In this document: one piece after another, positions 42,455-50,151 of the stretch
Numbering within the stretch: the first letter of the stretch is position 1
Layout of the letters: the number at the start of each line of letters is the position of its first letter
NCBI GenBank assembly: GCA_016217545.1
Contig: JACRHT010000012.1
Coordinates: 62,001-126,000 of the forward strand
Source: Opitutia bacterium
Lineage (GTDB): Bacteria; Verrucomicrobiota; Verrucomicrobiia; Opitutales; Opitutaceae
DNA: 64,000 nt
Direction of reading: 5' to 3'
Notes under the pieces: model-generated
Seen by the model: only the letters and a program-made list of their open reading frames with translations
What the model was told of the DNA's origin: nothing
Databases searched by the model: none
Made by a program: the position numbers and the translations under genes

Positions 42455-44623
42455 TTATCCGGCGCGGCGACGCGCCTTGCGGCGCCAGATTCCCAACGCG
42501 AGGACCATCGCCGCCAACATGCCGGCCCCGTAGGTGCGCGGTTCCGGAATGCACCGGGCGCTGAGGCGATTGTCGAAATCGTTCCACACGGCCTCGCCGC
42601 CGGAGGAAAACACAATGCGCGAGAGGTAGCGCGAATCGGGACTGTTCGCGATGTAGAACTCGTCCGTCGCCGACCAGTTCAGCAGCGTGAGGGTCACACC
42701 GTCCGCGATCGCCAGCCAATCGATGGAGAACACGGATTTGCTCGAGCCAAAATCGATGATCGAGTTGGCGGTGACGCTCACCGCGCAGAGGGATTGCGTG
42801 GTGTTGTTGAGATAGAGCGTGCCACCGCTGAGCGTGAGGTCACTCCAGTTCGTGGTCTGGTTGTTGCCCGCCATCAAAATCGAGCCGCCGTTGAGACGGA
42901 TGTCGCCGCTCAGTGCCGCGCCGGAGGACTTGGCGAGAACCAGCTCACCCGAAGAGACGAAGGCCGCGCACATGTAGTTGTCGCCAGAACCGCCGATGGT
43001 GGTGGTCCCGCTGCCCGCCAGCTGAATCGAGCTGAGGCTCAGCAGGCTGTTGATCGTCTGATTGCCGGAGCCGGTGACCGAAACCATCCCGGCATTGACC
43101 TGCGGGCCCGTGAGCAGCGAGGTGCCGGAGCCGCCAAAGGTGAGCGTGCCACTGCCGAGGTTGATGGTGCTGTTGGTGGTGAACGTCACTGAATCGCGAA
43201 TCGTGAGATCCAGCGCGTTGAGCTGCGAACCGGTGAGGTTCACCCGCGATGCCCCGCCCACCACCACCTCCGCGCCGCCGGAATTGATGTCGCCGGCCAC
43301 ACTCACCGTCGCGGCGGTGTTGGTGTTGTTGAAGGTGATGCCGATCTCGGAACTGAGGTCGCCTCCGAAGGACACGTTGCCCGTTCCGCCGATCGTCGAC
43401 TTCCATGTCGACGCAGCCTGTTCGAATCGCGTGCTGCCGGATCCGCTCACAACCAAATCGCCAGCGGAGATTCTGTCCGCAAACGTCGTGGCGCCGGAAC
43501 CGGTCACGGCAAGGGTGTAGGAGACATCCGCCGTTCCGCTGAACGTCGTCGCGCCGGAGTTCGCCACGACAATGTCGCCGGCGCTGGCGTTGCCGCGAAA
43601 ATCAATCGCTCCCGAGCCTCCGGCCGTCAGCGTCCCGGCCGCCCAATATTCCTGACTGAACGTGGTGGCGCCCGAGCCTGCGACAGACACTCCGCCCGAG
43701 CCGCCCACCTGACTAAAAACCGTGCTGCCCGCACCGTTGACCGTGAGCGTGGAGGATCCCGTGTCCAAATAGCCGCCCAACGTCAACGTGCCCGCGGAAG
43801 AAGTGATCGTGGAATCGCCCTGCAAGTTCACTTGGGCCGCGAGCGTGTTGGCCCCCGAATTGTTGACGATCGTGCCCGCCACATCGAACGAGCCTTCCGT
43901 GACGGTGATGTTGTTCTGGAGGCGCAGCGTGCCGGCCGCGCCCACGGTGTTGCCCCATGTGAGCTCGCCGAGCGCCGCGCTGTTGGTCAAAACCACGCTG
44001 CCCTGGTCGACGCGCAGCACGTGGCCGAACGTGTTGGTCCCGCTCAGCGTCAACGTGCCGGCGCCTTGCTTGGTCAACGTATTGCCGGCGGATCCGCCGG
44101 AGAGGACGCCTGAGAGCGATACATTCCCCGCCCCACCCACGTTCAGGTCGTTGTAGCCCAGGTTGACGTTACCCGAGACCGTCAGCGCGCCGCTGTTGGC
44201 CGTCCACGTTTGAGCGGCATTGAGCTGCAAGCCCATCGCGATCGTCTGGCTGGCCGCGCTGTTCGAAGTGATGCCGCCGACGTCGGTGCGCAGTATTTTC
44301 GAGGTGGAGCTGCCGAGCGTGAAGGCGCCCGCGGAGCTGCTGAAAGTCACGCCGCGCACCGTATAGTTCGAGTCCATGTCGGGGCTCAGGCGCTTCGTGC
44401 CGGCAAACACGATGTCCGTGGATGTCCCGCTGGTCGGCGCCTTCGCGCCGCCCGTGCTGGTCGTCCAATTCGCGTTGCTGCTCCACTTGTTGCTGGTGCT
44501 GCTTCCGCCCGACCACGTGAAGACCGTCTGCGCAAAGGCGCCCGCCGCCAGGCAGGACAACGCTGCGCCCGCCGCCAAGCGACGGAGGATGGAATAGATG
44601 AGGATGCCTGCGCTTTTCTTCAC
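42455..44623 (-). CDS. Autotransporter-type beta-strand repeat protein with PEP-CTERM sorting signal
   Basis: A 722-residue protein that starts with GTG at 44623; no better start precedes the signal peptide (residues 1-31, LRRLAAGAALSCLAAGAFA). Mature residues begin TVFTWSGGSSTSNKWSSNANW, the usual opening of such proteins (shown here in part: FTWSGGSSTSNKWSS). The body is Gly/Ser/Thr-rich beta-helix repeats such as GAGTLTLSGTNTF, GSGATTFSGTADVS and VVSGSGSTRF. The C-terminus is IPEPRTYGAG, a hydrophobic helix and RRKARRRAG, a PEP-CTERM tail. Likely an exported surface or matrix protein processed by an exosortase encoded elsewhere. It is half the length of the paralogue at 31967-36442. Confidence 0.9.
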   Translation of the reverse strand: MKKSAGILIYSILRRLAAGAALSCLAAGAFAQTVFTWSGGSSTSNKWSSNANWTTSTGGAKAPTSGTSTDIVFAGTKRLSPDMDSNYTVRGVTFSSSAGAFTLGSSTSKILRTDVGGITSNSAASQTIAMGLQLNAAQTWTANSGALTVSGNVNLGYNDLNVGGAGNVSLSGVLSGGSAGNTLTKQGAGTLTLSGTNTFGHVLRVDQGSVVLTNSAALGELTWGNTVGAAGTLRLQNNITVTEGSFDVAGTIVNNSGANTLAAQVNLQGDSTITSSAGTLTLGGYLDTGSSTLTVNGAGSTVFSQVGGSGGVSVAGSGATTFSQEYWAAGTLTAGGSGAIDFRGNASAGDIVVANSGATTFSGTADVSYTLAVTGSGATTFADRISAGDLVVSGSGSTRFEQAASTWKSTIGGTGNVSFGGDLSSEIGITFNNTNTAATVSVAGDINSGGAEVVVGGASRVNLTGSQLNALDLTIRDSVTFTTNSTINLGSGTLTFGGSGTSLLTGPQVNAGMVSVTGSGNQTINSLLSLSSIQLAGSGTTTIGGSGDNYMCAAFVSSGELVLAKSSGAALSGDIRLNGGSILMAGNNQTTNWSDLTLSGGTLYLNNTTQSLCAVSVTANSIIDFGSSKSVFSIDWLAIADGVTLTLLNWSATDEFYIANSPDSRYLSRIVFSSGGEAVWNDFDNRLSARCIPEPRTYGAGMLAAMVLALGIWRRKARRRAG

Positions 44624-44715
44624 GACCGGACCAGGCCGGGGTATCGCAGCCCGCTAAATGCAGACACCCCGACGCCAACGAAATCGGCACCGCCCCGCCG
44701 GTCTTGAGCGAAAAA

Positions 44716-45501
44716 TCAGAAATCGATCGTCCGCAACGGCCCCGGCTTCACCACGAAGCGGTCATCGTAGGGCGTCACCCGCTTGAACTCCGAGCGCGTG
44801 ATCTCGACGTGCGCGTTGACCGGCACGAAGAGCACCGACGCCGACCCGGTCGCGGAAACCTTGGTCACCGCCGGTCCCGCATCGGCCAGCACGCGCTCGA
44901 ACTCGAGTCGTCCCGCCGCCGCTTTCACGCCGACGACCAGCGCGACGCGCACCTTCTCGCGCAGACGCACCTCGATGCTTTGCAAGCAATGATCGGTGCG
45001 CGCCACGCGAACAAACACCTGAAATTTCTCCGGCGGGAACCTCGAATCGTCCAGCTTCCGCAACGGGACTTCGTAGGTGATCGACGTCGCGGCGTCCGCG
45101 CCAGCGACTTCGGTCGCGTGCGCCAGATCGAGCAATTCGCCGAGCGTCTTCCGGTCGCGTTGGGTTTGTTTGGTGCGAGTCTTGCGGAACTTCTTCTGCT
45201 CTGCCTCGGTGGCCGGACGGCCGTCCTTCTCCAGCATCGTCCACTGCACGTCGTAATGCTGCGAGGGATCGAAGCGCGAGCGGTTGCGGGATTTCACGAC
45301 GCCTTTCTTGTCGAGTTCGACGTGCTCCTCCGTGAAGGCCCAGCGGTTCGCATCCTTCGCGAAGCCGCGCACCGCCTCGGCCAGCGGCAGGGGTGCACCG
45401 GCGAACGGATCGTCCGCGGGAGCGCTTGCAATCGTTTCATCGGCCCGCGCCGCAAGCGCGAGCCAGACCAAACCGGAGAGAAGGAAAACAAGTCGACGCA
45501 T
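44716..45501 (-). CDS. Secreted protein of unknown function
   Basis: A 261-residue protein with a signal peptide (MRRLVFLLSGLVWLALAARA). The mature part has a charged, Lys/Arg-rich middle (KFRKTRTKQTQRDRKTLGELL) and strand-rich C-terminal half (VFVRVARTDHCLQSIEVRLREKVRVALVVG). It resembles small periplasmic proteins whose beta-sheet binds hydrophobic ligands, but I cannot name a family. It follows pckG on the same strand and is separated from it by a terminator. Confidence 0.7.
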   Translation of the reverse strand: MRRLVFLLSGLVWLALAARADETIASAPADDPFAGAPLPLAEAVRGFAKDANRWAFTEEHVELDKKGVVKSRNRSRFDPSQHYDVQWTMLEKDGRPATEAEQKKFRKTRTKQTQRDRKTLGELLDLAHATEVAGADAATSITYEVPLRKLDDSRFPPEKFQVFVRVARTDHCLQSIEVRLREKVRVALVVGVKAAAGRLEFERVLADAGPAVTKVSATGSASVLFVPVNAHVEITRSEFKRVTPYDDRFVVKPGPLRTIDF

Positions 45502-45670
45502 GAGTCTCTAAGACCGTGCGCGGGGAATTTGTTTCGGCAAACGCGTCCTGACGGGCGGTCTTCCTCCAAAGCGCGTGGATGGTTCACCGGGCGAATGTTC
45601 GGGCGGCTCAGCGACCCATGCCGGAAGTGCTCGCCGAATCCCGTCCGAACATCAGGCCACGCCGCGAGCA

Positions 45671-45699
45671 AAGAAAAAGCCGGGCGCGGAGCCCGGCTT
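45671..45699 (-). terminator. Intrinsic terminator of pckG
   Basis: On the minus strand a 9-bp stem AAGCCGGGC with loop TCCGC and its complement is followed by TTTTTCTTT. It begins 28 bp after the pckG stop. Confidence 0.9.
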
Positions 45700-45726
45700 C
45701 GTGAGGATGGAATGCGCTCGCAGGTC

Positions 45727-47550
45727 TCAGCCCATGCGGCACATGAGCAGTTCGCGCTCGAAGATCAGCTCCTTCGGCAACGTCGCGTGCAGGTCGAAGA
45801 ACAGCTCGCCCTGGCCGAGCACTTCCGTCTTCCACGCTTCCTTGTCGAACTTCTGCAGCTCGTCGAACTTCGCCTCGGGGAAATCGAGGCCGTCCCACTC
45901 GATGTCGCGGTAGCGCGGCACCCAGCCGATCGGCGTCTCCTTCGCTTTGCCGCCCGCGCGCACGCGGTCGACGATCCACTTGAGGACGCGCATGTTCTCG
46001 GAGAAGCCCGGCCACATGAATTTGCCCTCAGCGTCCTTGCGGAACCAGTTCACGTGGAACACGCGCGGGGTCTCGGTGAGGCCCTTCTGCATGTTGATCC
46101 AGTGACGGAAGTAGTCGCCCATGTTGTAGCCGCAGAACGGCAGCATCGCCATCGGGTCGCGGCGGACCTTGCCGATCGTGCCGGCGGCGGCGGCGGTCAT
46201 TTCCGAGCCCATCGTCGCGCCGATGTAGACGCCGCTGGACCAGTTGAACGCCTGGAACACGAGCGGCATCGTCGTCGCGCGACGGCCGCCGAAGATGATG
46301 GCGTGGATCGGCACGCCCTCGGGATCTTCCCAGGCCGGGTCGATCGTCGGGCACTGCTTGGCCGGCGCGGTGAAGCGCGCGTTGGCGTGCGCGGCGGTGA
46401 CGCCCTTTTCCTTCGCGAGCGCGGGCGTCCAGTCGTTGCCCTTCCAGTCGATCGCGTGCGCGGGCGCTTCCTTGGTCATGCCTTCCCACCACACGCCGCA
46501 TTCGTCGGTGAGCGCGACGTTGGTGAAGATGGTGTTCTTCGCGAGCGCCTTCATGGCGTTCGGGTTGGTGTGATCGCCCGTGCCGGGCGCCACGCCGAAG
46601 AAGCCGGCTTCCGGATTGATCGCGCGCAGGCGGCCCTGGGCGTCGGGCTTGATCCACGCGATGTCGTCGCCGACCGTCCACACCTTCCAGCCTTGCTTCT
46701 GGAAGTGCGGCGGCGGAATCAGCATCGCGAAGTTCGTCTTGCCGCAGGCGCTCGGGAACGCGGCCGCAACGTAGGTCTTCTCGCCGTTCGGGTTCTCGAC
46801 GCCGAGGATGAGCATGTGCTCGGCCATCCAGCCTTCGTCACGCGCCATCGCGGAGGCGATGCGGAGCGCGAAACACTTTTTGCCGAGCAGCGCGTTGCCA
46901 CCGTAGCCGGAGCCGAAGCTCCAGATTTCGCGGGTCTCGGGGAAGTGGACGATATACTTCTCCTTGTTGCAGGGCCACACGACGTCCTTCTGGCCGGGCG
47001 CGAGCGGAGCGCCGACGGAGTGGACGCAGGGGACGACGCGTTTGAAATCCTTGTCGATGAGTTTGAACACGTCCGCGCCGATGCGCGCCATGATGCGCAT
47101 GTTGACGACGACGTAGGGCGAGTCGGTGAGCTCGACGCCGATCTGCGACATCGGCGAGCCGATCGGGCCCATGCTGTAAGGCAGCACATACATCGTGCGC
47201 CCCTTCATGCAGCCGTCGAAGAGACCCTTGAGGGTCTTGCGCATCTCGAACGGGTTGACCCAATTGTTGGTCGGGCCCGCCGCGTCCTTCGAAAGCGAAC
47301 AGATGAACGTGCGGTCCTCCACGCGCGCGACGTCGCTGGCGTCGGAACGCGCGAGGAAGCAGCCGGGCCACTTCTGCTGGTTGAGTTTGATGAACGTTCC
47401 GCTGGCGACCATCTGTTCGCACAACGCGTCGTATTCTTCCTGCGAACCGTCGACCCAGTGGATGGCGTCCGGCTTGCACAGCGCGGCGATCTTTTCGACC
47501 CACGTGATCAGGTGCGGATTTGAGCTCAGCGGCTTCGGGGAGTTCTTCAT
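45727..47550 (-). CDS. pckG: Phosphoenolpyruvate carboxykinase (GTP)
   Basis: A 607-residue cytoplasmic enzyme that converts oxaloacetate and GTP to phosphoenolpyruvate, the entry to gluconeogenesis. The ATG at 47550 gives [21 protein letters not shown], fitting the family N-terminus; the open frame adds 8 residues. Motifs are [20 protein letters not shown] (substrate loop, shown to 20 residues), [20 protein letters not shown], the P-loop with reactive Cys [22 protein letters not shown] for Mn2+, and [17 protein letters not shown] terminator follows. With acetate-type transport next door (40167-42316), growth on short acids is plausible (inference). Confidence 0.97.
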   Translation of the reverse strand: MKNSPKPLSSNPHLITWVEKIAALCKPDAIHWVDGSQEEYDALCEQMVASGTFIKLNQQKWPGCFLARSDASDVARVEDRTFICSLSKDAAGPTNNWVNPFEMRKTLKGLFDGCMKGRTMYVLPYSMGPIGSPMSQIGVELTDSPYVVVNMRIMARIGADVFKLIDKDFKRVVPCVHSVGAPLAPGQKDVVWPCNKEKYIVHFPETREIWSFGSGYGGNALLGKKCFALRIASAMARDEGWMAEHMLILGVENPNGEKTYVAAAFPSACGKTNFAMLIPPPHFQKQGWKVWTVGDDIAWIKPDAQGRLRAINPEAGFFGVAPGTGDHTNPNAMKALAKNTIFTNVALTDECGVWWEGMTKEAPAHAIDWKGNDWTPALAKEKGVTAAHANARFTAPAKQCPTIDPAWEDPEGVPIHAIIFGGRRATTMPLVFQAFNWSSGVYIGATMGSEMTAAAAGTIGKVRRDPMAMLPFCGYNMGDYFRHWINMQKGLTETPRVFHVNWFRKDAEGKFMWPGFSENMRVLKWIVDRVRAGGKAKETPIGWVPRYRDIEWDGLDFPEAKFDELQKFDKEAWKTEVLGQGELFFDLHATLPKELIFERELLMCRMG

Positions 47551-47966
47551 AGCGCCGGCGACACTACGGGGCAACCTCCCTCCAGCAACGGGAAAGCCTG
47601 TGCAGACACGCCATTAAACCCGCGCTTCTTCCTGCATAAGCAATCAAATGCTCAGGCGAATTTCCGCGCGAAATTCAGGTCCCTTTCAGGTGCAAAGCTA
47701 CGCCAAACGCGGGCGTAAGTCTCGCCCGCGGCCGCTCACGCAAGGCGTATGCACGCTGCGTTTTGCACGCACCCAGCATGCGTCAGTCGCACCCGCGTCG
47801 CCGCGCATGAGTTGATGCGGAGTGCGCGCGCGTTGCGCGCCGCGTGTCATGCCGTTGCGAACCGCCGCCGCCGGCCGTCGCACGCATCGTGTCGGTCGGC
47901 GCGCCGCCATCGCGCTTCGACCACGCCGGGCTCGCCAAGCGAGCGACGACGCGCACGCTGGCCCGC
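47551..47966. other. Gap of about 400 bp without a gene
   Basis: This must contain the divergent promoters of pckG and the YciI-like gene. It has a perfect 8-bp hairpin at 47708-47730 and GC-rich sequence with repeated GCGTGC/GCACGC words (47747-47775). I saw no clear coding frame, tRNA or promoter hexamer pair. Confidence 0.5.
47708..47730. repeat. Small palindrome in the pckG upstream gap
   Basis: CGCGGGCG-TAAGTCT-CGCCCGCG is a perfect 8-bp stem with a 7-nt loop, preceded nearby by GCTAC. It may be a degraded half of the twin-hairpin family or a regulatory hairpin. Confidence 0.45.
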
Positions 47967-48416
47967 ATGAAACTTACCCCTTGGCTGCTCGCCTCCCTGT
48001 TTCTCGCCTCCGTCCTGTTGGGTGACGACAAAGCTCCGCCCGCCGCGCCCGCCCCGGCACCCAAGCTGCCGCCAAACATGACCATCTATTACTTCTGCCT
48101 GCTCACCCGCGGTCCCAACGCGGGCAAAGGCACGAAGGAGGAACTCGCCGCCGGTCAGGCTGCCCACATGGCCAACATCCAGCGTCTCGCCGACACCGGC
48201 AAGCTGCTCGTCGCGGGCCCCATGATGGATCGCGGCGACTGGCGCGGGATCTTCATCTTCAAGTGCGCCTCGCTCGAGGAAGCGAAGGAACTCGTCGCCT
48301 CCGATCCGCTCGTCAAGGAGCAGCGCCTCCTCGCCGACGTTCGTCCGTGGCTCACGATGAAGGGCAACATCCGCGACCCGGAATTCCCCACCGCGCCCGC
48401 CGCGCAGACGCCCTGA
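47967..48416 (+). CDS. Secreted YciI-like protein
   Basis: A 149-residue protein. The ATG at 47967 starts a signal peptide (MKLTPWLLASLFLASVLLG); the open frame upstream has none. After a Pro/Ala linker comes a YciI-type ferredoxin-like fold: MTIYYFCLLTRGPNAGKG, AAHMANIQRLADTGKLLVAGPMMD, GIFIFKCASLEEAKELVASDPLV and an RLLADVRPW tail. The His and Asp seen in active-site-like positions of YciI proteins (AAHMANI, ASDPL) are present. Function unknown. The protein is exported, whereas most YciI proteins are cytoplasmic. Confidence 0.82.
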   Translation: MKLTPWLLASLFLASVLLGDDKAPPAAPAPAPKLPPNMTIYYFCLLTRGPNAGKGTKEELAAGQAAHMANIQRLADTGKLLVAGPMMDRGDWRGIFIFKCASLEEAKELVASDPLVKEQRLLADVRPWLTMKGNIRDPEFPTAPAAQTP

Positions 48417-48452
48417 GCGTCTCCACGTGTATCGCACCTAGCAGCCCAATCG

Positions 48453-48477
48453 AAGTGTAACCTATTAGGTTACACTT
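48453..48477. repeat. Perfect 25-bp AT-rich palindrome between convergent genes
   Basis: Twelve-base arms AAGTGTAACCTA and TAGGTTACACTT surround one T. It lies 36 bp after the YciI-like stop and 9 bp beyond the stop of the convergent cation transporter gene. It is AT-rich in a GC-rich region. No T-run follows and the loop is minimal, so a protein-binding site or mobile-element trace is as likely as a terminator. Confidence 0.7.
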
Positions 48478-48486
48478 TCCGCAGAC

Positions 48487-49389
48487 TCACTTCATCGGCT
48501 CGACGTGCACGGTGACGTCGCTGATGGAGTGCGGCGCGGAGGCGATCAGCGCGTCCTTCACCGCGTGCGCGATGTCGTGGCCCTCGCGCACGGGAATCTC
48601 ACCGTCGACGCGCACTTGGATGTCCACGAGATGGCTGAGCCCGCTCTTGCGCACGCGCACCTTGTGCAGCGCGAGCACGCCCGGCACCGCAGCGGCGATC
48701 TCGCGCACCTCGCCCTCGAATTGCGCGGACACCGCCGTGTCCATGATGTCGCCGAGCGCCTTGCCGCTCATGTTGAAGCCGTTGAACGCGATGATCACGC
48801 AGGCGAACAGCGCCGCCCAGTCGTCGGCCGTCTCCCAGCCCTTGCCGCCCCACAGCGCGATCGCGATGCCGACGAATGCCGCACCCGAAGTCAGCGCGTC
48901 GGAGTAATGATGCATCGCTTCGACGCCGAGCGCCGTGCTGCCGACTTCCTCGCCCGCCGCGCCCATGCGGCGCGAAAACCAAATCTTGGCCGCCACCACG
49001 GCGGCGAGCACCACGAGGGTCCACCACTCCGGCGCATGGTGCGGCGTGCGGATTTCGTGCACCGCCTGCAAGCCGACGAAGATCGCCATCGCAAAGACGA
49101 ACAACGCCACCACCAGCGCTGCGAGCGCCTCGGCTTTGCCGTGACCGTAAGGGTGATTCGCATCCGGCGGCCGAGCCGCCACGCGAAAGCCCGCCCACAC
49201 GAGCAGCGAAGTCAAGATGTCCAACAGCGATTCCGCCGCGTCGGCGATGAGCGCATAAGTGTGACCGAAGATGCCGCCGGCAAACTTCACGGCAGCGAGC
49301 GCGGCGTTCAGCGCGATGCCGCGCAACACCAGCCGCGCGCCATCCTCGGCGCGTCGCGCGGTGCGGGCATGTTGGTCAGGCGGCGACAT
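48487..49389 (-). CDS. Cation diffusion facilitator family transporter
   Basis: A 300-residue inner membrane metal/proton antiporter. The ATG at 49389 gives MSPPDQHARTARRAEDGARL; an upstream in-frame ATG adds 11 residues. About six membrane helices are visible, with the metal-site motif ADAAESLLDIL in helix 2 (Asp) and HPYGHGKAEAL after helix 2. The HHYSDALTSGAAF motif in helix 5 has His and Asp that complete the transport site. The C-terminal domain (about 210-300) has VRVRKSGLSHLVDIQVRVDG and the end SISDVTVHVEP. The metal is probably Zn2+, Fe2+ or Mn2+; the sequence does not decide. Convergent with the YciI-like gene. Confidence 0.95.
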   Translation of the reverse strand: MSPPDQHARTARRAEDGARLVLRGIALNAALAAVKFAGGIFGHTYALIADAAESLLDILTSLLVWAGFRVAARPPDANHPYGHGKAEALAALVVALFVFAMAIFVGLQAVHEIRTPHHAPEWWTLVVLAAVVAAKIWFSRRMGAAGEEVGSTALGVEAMHHYSDALTSGAAFVGIAIALWGGKGWETADDWAALFACVIIAFNGFNMSGKALGDIMDTAVSAQFEGEVREIAAAVPGVLALHKVRVRKSGLSHLVDIQVRVDGEIPVREGHDIAHAVKDALIASAPHSISDVTVHVEPMK

Positions 49390-49568
49390 CGCCCTCACGC
49401 TACGCGCGGCCCCGCGTGTCACTCAAGCCTCGCGGCGCGCCTAATCCTGCCAGCCGCGCCCGCGAATCTTTCACGCGCCTAATTTCCCCGCTTCCGTCAG
49501 TCGCGCCCGCCCGCGCCGGCTTGAAGCCAGTTGACCCATCCCGGCCGCGCGCTACGGTCCGCGTCGCC

Positions 49569-50024
49569 ATGGAAGAAATGGAAACCACGGTCGCCACCGA
49601 CCCGGTCATTCAATTTTCGGTCTTCATCGAGAACCGCGTCGGCCGCCTCCACGACCTGACGGCCATGCTCGCGAAGAACAACGTCCACATCATGGCGATG
49701 ACGACGCTGGACACGACCGACTGCGCCATCGACCGGATGGTCGTCGACGACCCCGAGCGCGCCCGCGAGCTGCTCGCGGTGAACAATTTTTATTTCACCG
49801 AGTGCCAGGTGCTCGCGGTCGAGTTCGTCGACGAATCGAAGCTGCAGGAGATCTTCCGCAGCTTCTACGAATCCGAGATGAACATCCACTACGTCTACTC
49901 GTTCGTCTCGCGCCCGCGCGCGAAGTGCGGGCTCATCCTCAACGTCGAGGACCTCGAACTCGCGGCGCAGACGTTGAATCGCCGCGGCTTCAAGATTCTC
50001 ACGCAGCGCGACATCGCGCGCTGA
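49569..50024 (+). CDS. Tandem ACT domain protein
   Basis: A 151-residue cytoplasmic protein starting at ATG 49569 (MEEMETTVATDPVIQFSVFI). It has two ACT-type domains: the first (about 14-80) with FIENRVGRLHDLTAMLAKNN, VHIMAMTTLDTTD and IDRMVVDDP; the second (about 82-150) with CQVLAVEFVDESKLQEIFR, IHYVYSFVSRPRAKCGLIL and AAQTLNRRGFKILT. ACT domains bind amino acids and control enzymes. It could be a stand-alone regulator of acetolactate synthase or another amino-acid enzyme, but no such enzyme is adjacent. Confidence 0.88.
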   Translation: MEEMETTVATDPVIQFSVFIENRVGRLHDLTAMLAKNNVHIMAMTTLDTTDCAIDRMVVDDPERARELLAVNNFYFTECQVLAVEFVDESKLQEIFRSFYESEMNIHYVYSFVSRPRAKCGLILNVEDLELAAQTLNRRGFKILTQRDIAR

Positions 50025-50091
50025 GCCAGGTCTTCGCCCTCGCTCCCGTTCCGGCGGGTGCGATTCGCACGTCGCCCGCCATACGCAGCGG

Positions 50092-50126
50092 CAAAACAAA
50101 ACCGCCCCGGCACGGGCCGAGGCGGT
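50092..50126 (-). terminator. Intrinsic terminator of the third TonB receptor gene
   Basis: On the minus strand a 10-bp stem (ACCGCCTCGG with CCGGGGCGGT, one G-T pair) is followed by TTTGTTTTG. It begins about 26 bp past the receptor stop. Confidence 0.85.
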
Positions 50127-50151
50127 GAGGGAAAACTCCACTGAGCGGCGT

